Below are positions 51,958 to 62,091 of a stretch of DNA of 64,000 bases, in pieces. The number at the start of each line of letters is the position of its first letter. Within the stretch, counting starts at the first letter, position 1. The DNA is from Shinella sp. H4-D48 (lineage in GTDB: Bacteria > Pseudomonadota > Alphaproteobacteria > Rhizobiales > Rhizobiaceae), in contig NZ_CP093337.1 in NCBI RefSeq assembly GCF_022637395.1, forward strand, positions 2,154,001 to 2,218,000. The letters run 5' to 3'. The position numbers and the translations under genes were made by a program. Below the pieces are notes generated by a model. The model was not told the DNA's origin, did not search any database, and saw nothing but the letters and a program-made list of their open reading frames with translations.

Positions 51958-52415
51958 TGTTCGCCGCCCAGTTTCTTTTTCAGCTCGATCATGATGAGCG
52001 CGGCGCGGGCAGCAAAGCCACCCTTGTCGCCTTCCGAACGACGGGCGCGTGCCCAAGCCTGCTCGTCGTTCTCGACGGTCAGGATGCCGTTGCCGATCGG
52101 CAGGCTCTCACTGACGGCGATGTCCATCAGGGCGCGGCAGGACTCGTTGGCGACGATATCAAAATGATAGGTCTCGCCACGGATGACCATGCCGAGCGCG
52201 ACGAAACCATCATACCAGGTGCCGCCATTGTCCATACCGTCGAGCGCCATGGCGACGGCGGCGGGAATTTCCAGCGCGCCCATAACGGTCACGACATCGA
52301 AGGTGGCGCCGGCGGCCTCGAGCGCATGTTTCGCGCCGTCGAGCATCGCATCGGCCATGTCGTCGTAGAAGCGGGCTTCGACGATCAGAAGATGAGGATT
52401 ATCGGTGTTGGCCAT
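51954..52415 (-). CDS. ribH: 6,7-dimethyl-8-ribityllumazine synthase
   Basis: A 153-residue enzyme for the next-to-last step of riboflavin synthesis, joining the pyrimidinedione and dihydroxybutanone phosphate. It has [20 protein letters not shown] at the N-terminus, [15 protein letters not shown], and [25 protein letters not shown] with the catalytic histidine in TYHFD; then [18 protein letters not shown]. No FMN riboswitch is visible upstream. The end overlaps the start of nusB. Confidence 0.95.
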   Translation of the reverse strand: MANTDNPHLLIVEARFYDDMADAMLDGAKHALEAAGATFDVVTVMGALEIPAAVAMALDGMDNGGTWYDGFVALGMVIRGETYHFDIVANESCRALMDIAVSESLPIGNGILTVENDEQAWARARRSEGDKGGFAARAALIMIELKKKLGGEQ

Positions 52416-52569
52416 GAATCACCTGAAAATGGAGCAGGCCCGGCATGGCGGGCAGAGGCGGCGGTCAAACCATGCCAAACGAGGCTTGGCAAGCGATTTC
52501 CGCCTGCTGCGGCGTTTTCGGCGCCGGGACTGGCAGTGCAGCGCTCCCGAAGCACCGCTCAGGGGGATA

Positions 52570-53706
52570 TCAGGCAGCAAGCGATACGCGGTTGCGACCG
52601 TTATGCTTGGACATGTAAAGGGCCCGGTCGGCATTGCTCAGCAGAGCGTCGAAACTCAGCCCGGCCTCGCTGCCGAAGGCGATCCCGGCGCTGACGGTGC
52701 AGTTGATCGATCCACGGCCGGTCGGGATGAGCCGCGCGGCGAAATCCGCCCGGATGCGTTCGGCCACACGCGCCACCCGGTCCGGCACCGCTCGATCCAT
52801 CACCACGACGAATTCCTCGCCGCCGAGGCGCGCAATGCAGGCGGCGTTTTCGCAGGCCTCTACAAGCACTTCGGCAAAGCACTTCAACACCGCATCCCCG
52901 GCGGCATGGCCATACTGGTCGTTCACGGCCTTGAAACTGTCGAGGTCGAAGGCGATGGCCGCTCGGTGGGCGGAGACGGTCTCGTCGCCGTAGCGGTCGA
53001 AAAGCGCACGGCGGTTGAGAAGACCGGTCAGGGCATCGGTCATCGCCGTACGCTGGTGTGCGCCGGCGATCCGCCACTGGTTGAGCGCGAGCGACATGGC
53101 GCCAATGCCGGTTATGCCGAGGATCGCCGCGATCAGATTGAGATTTTCGGCCCAGTTGTCGGGCGCATGGCCGATCGACCACTGGCGCTGCTCCAGAAGC
53201 ACGCCGGCACAGAGCAGGAAGGACATCGCCACCAGCACGTAAAGCGCCACGATACCGGTCAGCGGCAAGGGCGCCTCTGCACGGCCAAGCCAGTATTCCC
53301 ACGCCGTCGCGACAAGCGTTGCGGCGATCACGAGGTTCAGCGCGATGAGCGCGACGCCGTCAAGTCCGAACAGAATCCAGGGAATGCTCACAGCCGACGA
53401 TATCGAGAACACCGCGGCAATGCGCCAGCGTCCGCGCCGGCTGGTGCGGAAGCGGTAGGCAGCGCCGTAAATAAAGGCGAAACCGCCGAACTGGAGCACG
53501 AAGGCGAGGCAGGTGATGCCGATGCTCGCATTCTCGACATAGAAAGTGTAGACGCCCACCGCCATCACGATGATGCCGATGCCGACGGCCCAGGACAAAA
53601 GGAAACGCTCGAGGCGGGCCGACATCCACGATGCGAACAGCGTGGCGGAAAGACAAAAGCCGGACAGCCCGATCGCAAGGAGCAGGGTGTTGTAGTCTGG
53701 CGTCAT
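52570..53706 (-). CDS. Membrane-bound diguanylate cyclase (GGDEF)
   Basis: A 378-residue protein with about seven to eight N-terminal membrane helices (residues 8-215) as a sensor part and a C-terminal GGDEF domain. The domain reads TDALTGLLNRRALFDR, then FDLDSFKAVNDQYGHAAGD and the active site RLGGEEFVVV (GGEEF form, normally active). It should make cyclic di-GMP. I see no RxxD inhibitory site directly before GGEEF. It lies between ribH and ribE in the same direction, with gaps of about 130-150 bases on each side, so it may be a later insertion with its own promoter. ATG 53706 follows GGAGAACG at a long spacing. Confidence 0.88.
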   Translation of the reverse strand: MTPDYNTLLLAIGLSGFCLSATLFASWMSARLERFLLSWAVGIGIIVMAVGVYTFYVENASIGITCLAFVLQFGGFAFIYGAAYRFRTSRRGRWRIAAVFSISSAVSIPWILFGLDGVALIALNLVIAATLVATAWEYWLGRAEAPLPLTGIVALYVLVAMSFLLCAGVLLEQRQWSIGHAPDNWAENLNLIAAILGITGIGAMSLALNQWRIAGAHQRTAMTDALTGLLNRRALFDRYGDETVSAHRAAIAFDLDSFKAVNDQYGHAAGDAVLKCFAEVLVEACENAACIARLGGEEFVVVMDRAVPDRVARVAERIRADFAARLIPTGRGSINCTVSAGIAFGSEAGLSFDALLSNADRALYMSKHNGRNRVSLAA

Positions 53707-53838
53707 GCGGGGGCGTTCTCCAGCGGTCCAATGCGCCACCCTAAAGACGCAGAAGTATCCAGAGTCTTACCCGGTTTGTTAAATTTCTGCGGTGTCCCGC
53801 ATCAATCCACACCGCTCGCGCCAGGTGTCACGCGCGAG

Positions 53839-54453
53839 TCACGGCTTTGCCGGAAACTCGGCGAGGCGCGCGGCATAGCGGGCCATGGTATCGACTTCGA
53901 AATTGACGAAATCGCCCACCTTGCGTTCGCCCCAGGTCGTGACCTCAAGCGTGTGCCGGATGAGAAGCACGTCGAAGACCGCACCGTCCACGGCGTTGAC
54001 GGTCAGCGATGTGCCGTCGAGCGCAACGGACCCTTTTGGCGCGACGAAACGCTCGAGCCCCTTGGGCGCACGGATACGGAAGCGGGTGGCATCACCCTCG
54101 GCCTCGACGGACAGGATCTCCGCCTTGCCATCGACGTGTCCGGAAACGATATGGCCGCCCAGTTCGTCACCGATCTTCAGTGAGCGCTCAAGATTGATGC
54201 GCGTGCCGGCGCTCCAGCTGCCGATCGTGGTGAGGCGGAGCGCCTCTTCCCAGGCCTCCACCTCGAACCAGCGGGCATTCGAGCCTTCTTCCGGCAAAGC
54301 AGTGACGGTCAGGCAGGTGCCGGAATGGGCAATCGATGCGCCCATGTCGATGGTCGCCGGGTCGTAGGTCGTGCGCACGCGCAGGCGAACCCCCTCGTTC
54401 ATCGGCTCGACCTTCTCCACCGTTCCAATATCCGTGACAATGCCGGTAAACAT
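53839..54453 (-). CDS. ribE: Riboflavin synthase alpha chain
   Basis: A 204-residue enzyme that dismutates two ribityllumazines into riboflavin. The two lumazine-binding barrels are seen as MFTGIVTDIGTVEKVEP with SIAHSGTCLTVTAL, and LGGHIVSGHVDGKAEI with GSVALDGTSLTVNAV. The ATG overlaps the ribD stop (TGATG). A TTG directly before it is possible but not needed. The symbol ribE follows the usage for riboflavin synthase; it is called ribC in E. coli. Confidence 0.94.
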   Translation of the reverse strand: MFTGIVTDIGTVEKVEPMNEGVRLRVRTTYDPATIDMGASIAHSGTCLTVTALPEEGSNARWFEVEAWEEALRLTTIGSWSAGTRINLERSLKIGDELGGHIVSGHVDGKAEILSVEAEGDATRFRIRAPKGLERFVAPKGSVALDGTSLTVNAVDGAVFDVLLIRHTLEVTTWGERKVGDFVNFEVDTMARYAARLAEFPAKP

Positions 54454-55553
54454 CAATCGTCTCTTTCGTAATCTTGCAGACTATCGGCGCCGTAGCGGGC
54501 CGTGTGGCGAAGCGAAAAGCCCGCAGGCACGCGCCCCGGCACACATGGGGATGCAACCCCATCGCTGCCAAGGGGTGTCGCACCACCAAACAGCAGGATG
54601 CGGTCGACAAGGCCTGCATCGAGGAAGGATTGGGCCGTCCGCGCGCCACCCTCAACGAGCAGCGAGGATATGCCACGCGTTGCGAGCGCGACGAGCAGGG
54701 TGTCGAGCCGGCGTGGGTCACACTGCACGACCTCGACGCCGAAGGCCTCAAGTGCCTTCCGCCGGGCGGAGAACGCCGGATCGGGCTCACCGTCATCGCC
54801 GGTAACCAGCAGCACCGGCACGTCGCGTGCCGTGCGCGCGAGCTTCGACGTCACCGGCAATTCCAGCCGTGGGTCGAGCACGACGCGGACGGGCGAACGG
54901 GCTTCCAGTCCCGGCAAGCGGCAGGTCAGTTCTGGATCGTCGGCAAGCGCGGTTCCGATACCGATAAGGATCGCGTCCGTCTCGGCGCGCAGCACATGAA
55001 CCTGCCCGCGCGACACCGGGCCCGTGATAGCCACCTGCCCTGCCCCAAGACGGCCGAGCATGCCGTCGCTGGAAACCGCAAGTTTCAGAGTCACATAGGG
55101 CCGCTTCTTCGTCTGCCGAGTCAGGTAGGCGGCGAGTGCGGCGCGGCCTTCGGCCTCCAGCACGCCCGCCTCCACGGCGATGCCGGCCGCCTGCAACATC
55201 GACAGTCCCCTGCCCGCCACGCGGATATCGGGGTCGGTGACGGATACCACGACGCGGGCGACACCGGCCGCGATGAGCGCATCGGCGCAGGGCGGCGTCT
55301 TGCCGTGATGGGAGCAGGGTTCGAGCGTGACATAGGCGGTTGCGCCGCGCGCCGCCGCGCCGGCTTCGGCCAGCGCCTGGGTCTCGGCATGCGGCCGTCC
55401 GCCGGGCGCGGTCACGGCAGAGCCGAGAACCACGCCGTCCTTGACGATCAGGCAGGCAACGGAGGGATTGGTGGCCGTCAGGCCGAGATTGCGGCGGCTG
55501 AGGCGAAGCGCCGCCGCCATGAACCTGATGTCGTCGCGCGCGCCGCCGGACAT
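54453..55553 (-). CDS. ribD: Bifunctional riboflavin deaminase/reductase RibD
   Basis: A 366-residue fusion of a zinc deaminase and a reductase for steps two and three of riboflavin synthesis. The deaminase site is HAETQAL with PCSHHGKTPPC, giving the His and two Cys zinc ligands. The reductase half holds RPYVTLKLAVSSDG, ETDAILIGIGTALADDPELTCR and SLLVEGGA. The start at 55553 directly abuts the nrdR stop codon, and the stop overlaps ribE, so nrdR-ribD-ribE read as one operon. Confidence 0.95.
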   Translation of the reverse strand: MSGGARDDIRFMAAALRLSRRNLGLTATNPSVACLIVKDGVVLGSAVTAPGGRPHAETQALAEAGAAARGATAYVTLEPCSHHGKTPPCADALIAAGVARVVVSVTDPDIRVAGRGLSMLQAAGIAVEAGVLEAEGRAALAAYLTRQTKKRPYVTLKLAVSSDGMLGRLGAGQVAITGPVSRGQVHVLRAETDAILIGIGTALADDPELTCRLPGLEARSPVRVVLDPRLELPVTSKLARTARDVPVLLVTGDDGEPDPAFSARRKALEAFGVEVVQCDPRRLDTLLVALATRGISSLLVEGGARTAQSFLDAGLVDRILLFGGATPLGSDGVASPCVPGRVPAGFSLRHTARYGADSLQDYERDD

Positions 55554-56033
55554 CTAGCCATCGACGCCCGGATCACGGGCGATCTTGGCGGCAACCTCGG
55601 CGAGGATCTTCTCGAAGTCATCGACATGGGAGAAGTCGCGATAGACCGATGCGTAACGCACGAAGCCCACGTCATCGAGCGCCTTCAGCGCCTCCAGCAC
55701 CTGGAGGCCGATTTCCTCAGAGGCGATTTCCGTCTCGCCGGAGCTTTCCAGCCGGCGGACGATGCCCGAGACCGCGCGCTCGATACGGTCCCGGTCGACG
55801 GGCCGCTTGCGAAGTGCGATCTCGAAGGATTTCAGAAGCTTGTCGCGGTCGAAGGGGGCCTTGCGGCCCGTCTTTTTGACCACCATGAGGTCACGCAGCT
55901 GCACCCTTTCGAAGGTGGTGAACCGACCGCCGCAATCCGGGCAGATGCGCCGGCGGCGAATGGCAGCCCCGTCCTCTGCGGGACGGGAATCCTTCACCTG
56001 CGTATCTTCCGAACCGCAATAGGGGCAGCGCAT
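55554..56033 (-). CDS. nrdR: Transcriptional repressor NrdR
   Basis: A 159-residue repressor of ribonucleotide reductase genes. It has an N-terminal zinc ribbon with C3-x2-C6 and C31-x2-C34 and an ATP-cone from about residue 48 ([19 protein letters not shown]) that senses ATP/dATP. It ends with [17 protein letters not shown]. It lies 66 bases downstream of glyA and directly upstream of ribD on the same strand, the usual alphaproteobacterial order. Confidence 0.95.
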   Translation of the reverse strand: MRCPYCGSEDTQVKDSRPAEDGAAIRRRRICPDCGGRFTTFERVQLRDLMVVKKTGRKAPFDRDKLLKSFEIALRKRPVDRDRIERAVSGIVRRLESSGETEIASEEIGLQVLEALKALDDVGFVRYASVYRDFSHVDDFEKILAEVAAKIARDPGVDG

Positions 56034-56099
56034 GAGGTCTCCTTGCTTTGCGCGGTTCCCGACGGAAACCGCGCAACACCTTGTCCTGAAATGGCCAGC

Positions 56100-57398
<1,299 letters not shown>

Positions 57399-57532
57399 CC
57401 TCGAGGCTCCTTAAGGGTGGTGGCACGGTGTTTATCGTCCTCGCATGGCAAGGGCAATATCCGCTCCACGGTTTGCGCCATTTCAACGCATCTTCTGCAA
57501 TAAAAACGACAGCGCGCGAACACTTCGAACGC

Positions 57533-57567
57533 AAAAGCCCCGCGATCCCTTGGGATGCGGGGCTTTT
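57533..57567 (-). terminator. Intrinsic terminator downstream of the L,D-transpeptidase gene
   Basis: AAAAGCCCCGC with GATCCC, a TT loop, GGGAT and GCGGGGCTTTT form a 16-bp stem with one bulged base; T tracts occur on both strands. It lies 22 bases after the L,D-transpeptidase stop. Confidence 0.8.
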
Positions 57568-57588
57568 GGCGGTTTTGGGCCGATTGCC

Positions 57589-58911
57589 TTATTGCGGCAG
57601 GAGATTGCTCTCGACGGACTGGCCGCCTTCCTGGTTATAGCCGGTCTGGAGTGCCAGTTCGGTGGCGCCGTCCATCTGGTAGATGTCGTCGCGGAACTGC
57701 ACGACGCGGTCGCGGGCCGACCACGCCGAGATGTAGACGAAGTAGACCGGAACCTCGGTCGCCAGCCGGATCGGCGAGCTGACGCGGGAGTTGATGACCT
57801 GCTCGATCTTCTCGCGCGACCAGCCGGGCGTGTCGCGCAGCAGCCAGGTCGTCAGGTCGCGCACGTTCTGCACGCGCACGCAGCCGGAAGATTCGAAGCG
57901 CATCAGCTTGTTGAACAGGCCCTGCTGGGGCGTGTCGTGCATGTATTCGTTGTTCGGATTGTGAAAGTTGATCTTCGTCGAGGACATGGCGTTGATCTTG
58001 CCCGGGTCCTGGCGGAACATCAGGTTCGGCGCCTTCGCGGCATTCCAGTCCACGGTTTCCGGCGCCACTTCCTGGCCCTTGCCGTCGATGAGGCGGATGT
58101 TGTTGCGCGCCAGATAGGTCGGGTCCTGACGCATCAGCGGCACGATGTCCTTCTCGATGATCGAGCGGGGCGCCGTCCAGTACGGGTTGAGGATGACCTC
58201 ATAGATCTTGGAATTGATGATGTGAGTCGGACGGCTCATGCGGCCGACGACGGCGACGTGGCGCGACGCCACGCGACCGGATTCCACCGCTTCGATATAG
58301 GCGGCCGGGATGTTCACCATCACGTAACGCTGGCCGAGATCGCCGGACATCGTCTGGAGGCGAACGAGGTTGGTGTTCAGCTGGCTAAGGCGCGTCGTGG
58401 CGGGCACGTTCATGGCCTTGAGCGTGTATTCGCCGAGCACGCCGTCCTGCGGCAGGCCGTGACGGGCCTGGAAACGCTTGACGGCACCGTCGACGTAGGA
58501 ATCGAAGGAATCCGAAATACCGGCTGCACGCGGCAGGTCGCCCGAGATGATCAGGCGCTGGCGAAGCGACTGCACGCCGGAATCGACGACGCCGATCTGC
58601 AGCTTCTGGGACGAATTGACCTGCGGCCAACCGCCGTTCGACACGATCTGCTGGTAATCGGAAATCGCCTGCTGGATGTTGGGAACCGAACCGGAGCCCA
58701 GGATAGGATTGTTGGACTGGACGGCTGCGGATGCACGCGAGGCCTGTGCGTCGAACTGGTCGTCCCAGTTGCCGCGGCGGGGTGCGTTCAGGACGTCGTC
58801 AAGGGCCGTCTGTGCCAGAGCCGGGCCGGCAACGGCGGCGGCGCCGAAGGTTGCGGCGGAGCGCAAAAATGCGCGGCGCGAGAACACATCAGTTTCGGTT
58901 TTGCGAGACAT
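57589..58911 (-). CDS. ldtP: L,D-transpeptidase family protein (LdtP-like), Tat-exported
   Basis: A 440-residue cell-wall enzyme of the YcbB/LdtD kind that makes 3-3 crosslinks or modifies peptidoglycan. A twin-arginine signal (FSRRAFLRSAA, cleavage near ALA-QT at residue 33) is followed by a peptidoglycan-binding domain (about 130-170, SYVDGAVKRFQARHGLPQDG) and a YkuD domain (about 195-370). The catalytic Cys344 lies in FESSGCVRVQN and a conserved His326 in YMHDTP. In Liberibacter and Sinorhizobium the homologue ldtP is controlled by the adjacent MarR protein LdtR; the same pair occurs here. The symbol rests on this synteny. GGTAGGATAG precedes the ATG. Confidence 0.88.
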   Translation of the reverse strand: MSRKTETDVFSRRAFLRSAATFGAAAVAGPALAQTALDDVLNAPRRGNWDDQFDAQASRASAAVQSNNPILGSGSVPNIQQAISDYQQIVSNGGWPQVNSSQKLQIGVVDSGVQSLRQRLIISGDLPRAAGISDSFDSYVDGAVKRFQARHGLPQDGVLGEYTLKAMNVPATTRLSQLNTNLVRLQTMSGDLGQRYVMVNIPAAYIEAVESGRVASRHVAVVGRMSRPTHIINSKIYEVILNPYWTAPRSIIEKDIVPLMRQDPTYLARNNIRLIDGKGQEVAPETVDWNAAKAPNLMFRQDPGKINAMSSTKINFHNPNNEYMHDTPQQGLFNKLMRFESSGCVRVQNVRDLTTWLLRDTPGWSREKIEQVINSRVSSPIRLATEVPVYFVYISAWSARDRVVQFRDDIYQMDGATELALQTGYNQEGGQSVESNLLPQ

Positions 58912-58965
58912 CTATCCTACCATCTCCTGAGACGCCGTTCAAAGCGGCGGGCGCGCCTGGGCACG

Positions 58966-58979
58966 TGAACCGCGGTTCA
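58966..58979. promoter_or_regulatory. 14-base perfect palindrome upstream of the L,D-transpeptidase gene
   Basis: TGAACCGCGGTTCA is a perfect palindrome 54 bases before the ATG at 58911. MarR-type regulators bind such sites, and the LdtR-like gene is next door, so it is a candidate operator. It is not repeated before the regulator gene itself. Confidence 0.35.
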
Positions 58980-59125
58980 TACCCGATGCAGCTATCACGA
59001 ACAGGGTTAACAAACGCAAACCGGCCGTGCCGCCCGCGCATACCTTAAGCCCAGCGTCCGGGTGTCATAGCAATATGGCCAATTCGTGTCTGGGAGGGTC
59101 GCGCGGAGCCTTGCACGAAAACGTG

Positions 59126-59160
59126 AAAAGCCGGACGCGCAGGGAACGCGGCCGGCTTTT
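59126..59160 (-). terminator. Intrinsic terminator of the LdtR-like gene
   Basis: AAAAGCCGG and CCGGCTTTT form the outer 9-bp stem, with an inner CGCG/CGCG pair; T tracts are present. It lies 28 bases after the regulator stop codon and separates it from the L,D-transpeptidase promoter. Confidence 0.75.
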
Positions 59161-59187
59161 GAGGAGGAGGTCGAAACGCTGGAGCGC

Positions 59188-59700
59188 TTACAGGCGGTAC
59201 AGGATCGAGTCGTTCCAGAAGCGGTCGAGACGCTGGAGCAGCTTGTTCATCTGGTTGAACTCGCCTTCGCCGATGCCGCCGACCTTCTGGATCGAGCCGA
59301 TATGGCGCTCGTAGAGCTTGGCGACGGTTTCAGCGATTTCCTGGCCGCTTTCCGTCAGGCTGATGCGCACCGAGCGACGGTCGATGCGCGAGCGCTGGTG
59401 GTTGATGAAGCCGAGATCGACCAGCTTCTTGACGTTGTAGGAAACGTTCGAGCCGAGATAGTAACCGCGCGAGCGCAGCTCGCCGGCGGTCAGTTCCGAA
59501 TTGCCGATGTTGAAGAGTAGCAGCGCCTGGATGGCGTTGACATCCGAACGACCGGCACGGTCGAACTCGTCCTTGATCACATCGAGCAGGCGGCGGTGCA
59601 GACGCTCGACGAGGTGGAGGGATTCCAGATAGAGGTTGCGGATCGCATCTTCCTGCTGATCGACGACCGGGGCCTGCTGCGGCTTCATCTTGGTGTTCAT
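59188..59700 (-). CDS. ldtR: MarR family regulator LdtR
   Basis: A 170-residue winged-helix regulator with long N- and C-terminal helices. The DNA-binding part is DVNAIQALLLFNIGNSELTAGELRSRG, YYLGSNVSYNVKKLVDLGFI, and the wing QRSRIDRRSVRISLT. It closely fits the LdtR regulators described in Liberibacter and rhizobia, which activate the neighbouring L,D-transpeptidase gene and affect osmotic-stress tolerance and motility. The target is the next gene downstream on the same strand, behind a terminator and its own promoter region. ATG 59700 or ATG 59688 (MKPQQAP) are both possible. Confidence 0.87.
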   Translation of the reverse strand: MNTKMKPQQAPVVDQQEDAIRNLYLESLHLVERLHRRLLDVIKDEFDRAGRSDVNAIQALLLFNIGNSELTAGELRSRGYYLGSNVSYNVKKLVDLGFINHQRSRIDRRSVRISLTESGQEIAETVAKLYERHIGSIQKVGGIGEGEFNQMNKLLQRLDRFWNDSILYRL

Positions 59701-59830
59701 TGTTACTGCCTCACTGTTTTGTTTGGCGGTGTGGTTTGTTTTCCCGCCTTGAGTGAGAACCTAACGAATGCATCTAAAATTCTACTTAAACCGCAGCCTT
59801 AACAGCGCCTTACCAGAAGGCAATGCTGTC

Positions 59831-60268
59831 TCACGGTGAATCAGTTCTTACTGTGCGGGCCTGACGGCGGCGCTGGATGAATAGCACGACATTGAAAAGC
59901 AGGAAGGTCGCGGCCACCGCGACATGCGCAAAGACCAGCAGCCGGTTGATGCCAAAGACCGATGGAAATACCTCGTGCATGGCAATCTCGGTGCCTGCCG
60001 CGATGAGCCAGATCACCGGTCCCCAGGACACGAGAAGCCACAGGCCGACAGCGGCGACGGGAAACAGCACGGCCAGCGCGGTGGCAGCCGCTTTCCATGC
60101 CGGCGGCAGGAGATCGAACCGCCCTGCCCCACCGAGAGAAAAGCCGGTCAGCATGGCCCAGTACTGGAGCGCAAACCAAAGAGACGTCACCGCCACGAGC
60201 CGCAGGAACAGCACGAACAGCGTTTCGGTCAGGCTTGGCCTCAGGCCCTTGGCAGAATCAGCGAGCAT
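59831..60268 (-). CDS. DUF6163-like integral membrane protein
   Basis: A 145-residue membrane protein with four hydrophobic helices: LFVLFLRLVAVTSLWFALQYW, AAATALAVLFPVAAVGLWLL, WGPVIWLIAAGTEIAMH and LLVFAHVAVAATFLLFNVVLF. It resembles the DUF6163 family of alphaproteobacterial membrane proteins, of unknown role; the assignment is from memory of the family's form. The start is uncertain: ATG 60268 or ATG 60301, neither with a strong ribosome site. The frame remains open far upstream, antisense to hemB, and that part is not coding. It is divergent from hemB and likely shares its 160-base promoter region. Confidence 0.7.
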   Translation of the reverse strand: MLADSAKGLRPSLTETLFVLFLRLVAVTSLWFALQYWAMLTGFSLGGAGRFDLLPPAWKAAATALAVLFPVAAVGLWLLVSWGPVIWLIAAGTEIAMHEVFPSVFGINRLLVFAHVAVAATFLLFNVVLFIQRRRQARTVRTDSP

Positions 60269-60427
60269 GCAGCGGACAGTAAGGGCAAGGCTTGTCCGCA
60301 TAAAGAGCGCCCCGGCATTTTGCGCGGCGCACGGCCATATGCCGCAGCCCTCCCGAGCGCTCGCGATTTGATTGACGGGGCTGGCATGATAAGGAGCGAA
60401 AAACACATCCAGCAAGAAAGCGGCACC

Positions 60428-61447
60428 ATGACCGGCAACAGAAACATCGTCGACGAGATCACCGGGCACCGCCGCATGCGGCGCAACCGGAAGGCCGACT
60501 GGACGAGACGGCTGGTGCAGGAAAACCGTCTGACGGTCGACGATCTCATCTGGCCCGCCTTTGTCGTGCCGGGCACGAATGTGGTCGATCCCGTCGCCGC
60601 CATGCCGGGCGTCAATCGCCTGAGCGTCGACAAGCTGGTCGAGGCGGCGAAGGAAGCGGCCGATCTCGGCATTCCGGCCATCGCCACCTTCCCCAATATC
60701 GACATGTCGCTGCGCGACGAAACCGGCTCGCACTGTCTTGCCGCCAATAACCTCATCAACGAGGCGACCCGCGCCATCAAGCAGGCCGTGCCCAATATCG
60801 GCGTCATCACCGACGTCGCGCTCGATCCCTTCACCAATCACGGGCACGACGGCGTGCTGCGCGGCGATGTCATCGTCAACGACGAGACGGTCGAGCTGGT
60901 TGCCAAGGCGGCGGTCATTCAGGCCGATGCCGGCTCCGACATCATCGCGCCGTCCGAAATGATGGACGGCCGCATCGGCGTGATCCGACGGGCACTGGAC
61001 GAGGCCGGGCACCAGAATGTCGGCATCATGGCCTATGCCACCAAGTTCGCCTCCGCCTTCTACGGCCCGTATCGCGATGCCATCGGCACCGGCGGCCTGC
61101 TGAAGGGCGACAAGAAGACCTATTACATCGACCCGGCCAACGGTACCGAGGCGCTCCGCGATGCCGCGCTCGATGTCGAGGAAGGCGCCGATACGCTCAT
61201 GGTCAAGCCCGGCCTGCCCTATCTCGATATCTGTTGGCGCATAAAGGAAGCCTTCGGGCTGCCCGTCTTCGCCTATCAGGTCTCGGGCGAGTACAGCCAG
61301 ATCAAGGCCGCCGCGCTGAACGGCTGGATCGACGGCGAGCGCGTGATGCTGGAAACCCTGCTCGCCTTCAAGCGCGCCGGCTGCGACGGCATCCTCAGCT
61401 ATTTCGCCATGGATGTTGCACGGCACCTCGCCAAGAAGGGGTCATAA
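60428..61447 (+). CDS. hemB: Porphobilinogen synthase (delta-aminolevulinic acid dehydratase)
   Basis: A 339-residue enzyme that joins two 5-aminolevulinates into porphobilinogen for haem, and for cobalamin where made. The Schiff-base lysines lie in YATKFASAFYGPYRDA and in LMVKPGLPYLD. The metal loop reads DPFTNHGHDG, aspartate/histidine rather than the cysteine-rich zinc site of E. coli and animals, so it belongs to the magnesium-type group seen in rhizobia. ATG 60428 (MTGNRNIVDEITGHRRMRR) is the family start; the open frame upstream is antisense to the membrane protein gene. Confidence 0.95.
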   Translation: MTGNRNIVDEITGHRRMRRNRKADWTRRLVQENRLTVDDLIWPAFVVPGTNVVDPVAAMPGVNRLSVDKLVEAAKEAADLGIPAIATFPNIDMSLRDETGSHCLAANNLINEATRAIKQAVPNIGVITDVALDPFTNHGHDGVLRGDVIVNDETVELVAKAAVIQADAGSDIIAPSEMMDGRIGVIRRALDEAGHQNVGIMAYATKFASAFYGPYRDAIGTGGLLKGDKKTYYIDPANGTEALRDAALDVEEGADTLMVKPGLPYLDICWRIKEAFGLPVFAYQVSGEYSQIKAAALNGWIDGERVMLETLLAFKRAGCDGILSYFAMDVARHLAKKGS

Positions 61448-61521
61448 CGCGTAGCGGCCGCCGTTGTTTTCCGCAGGAAAATTCCCATATCAGGATCATG
61501 TTCCATTCGGGAGACAAGCAG

Positions 61522-61986
61522 ATGAGCGCTGATTTCAACGAAACGCGTGTTCCGACGACGGACTGGCAGGCCTATCGCGGCGTGCTGTCACGGCGCGTCT
61601 TCGCTTTTCTGATCGACTACGCGATCATCGCGCTGCTCTGGGTGCCCGCTGCCGTGGTCGTCTTCTTCCTCGGCATCCTGACGCTCGGCCTCGGCTTCTT
61701 CCTGTATCCTGCGCTGTTCACCATCGTTGCGCTGCTCTATTTCGGCTTCACGATGGGCGGCCCGAGCCAGGCGAGTGCGGGCATGAACGCGATGGGCCTC
61801 ATGCTGGCGCGAACCGATGGTCGCCCGATCGATTTCCTGACGGCCGTCGTACATCTCGTTCTGTTCTGGATCGGCAACGTGGTGCTGACGCCCTTCATCG
61901 TGCTTGTCGGCCTCTTCACCGATCGCGGCCGCCTGCTGCACGACCTTCTGCTCGGTACCGTGGTCGTTCGCCGCGATCGTTATTGA
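61522..61986 (+). CDS. RDD family membrane protein
   Basis: A 154-residue protein with an RDD domain: SRRVFAFLIDYAIIALLW opens it with the Arg-Asp pattern, followed by three to four membrane helices and the closing FTDRGRLLHDLLLGTVVV. The family's role is unknown; some members are proposed transporters. ATG 61522 has CGGGAGACAAG upstream; an in-frame ATG seven codons earlier lacks a ribosome site. It lies between hemB and the leucyl-transferase gene, all on the same strand, with spacers of 70-110 bases. Confidence 0.87.
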   Translation: MSADFNETRVPTTDWQAYRGVLSRRVFAFLIDYAIIALLWVPAAVVVFFLGILTLGLGFFLYPALFTIVALLYFGFTMGGPSQASAGMNAMGLMLARTDGRPIDFLTAVVHLVLFWIGNVVLTPFIVLVGLFTDRGRLLHDLLLGTVVVRRDRY

Positions 61987-62091
61987 GGGGACGAAAACGC
62001 ACTGGCGAAATCCGCCAGTTGACCTTTTCCTGAACTAGGCCATGGTATTGGCATAGAAGTGTCACAGAGCGACGGGTACGCCTTACGGCCG

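Noticed and set aside
52416-52569. Possible FMN riboswitch before ribH
   Set aside because: The conserved RFN blocks (AGGGCGGGG-type and GAGCCCGCGAGC-type) are absent.
59740-59830. CtrA-type site (TTAA-N7-TTAA) upstream of the LdtR-like gene
   Set aside because: The two TTAA elements there are 9 bases apart, not 7.
59831-61426. 531-codon minus-strand frame through hemB
   Set aside because: Only its last 145 codons look like a membrane protein; the rest is antisense to hemB and has no protein-like character.
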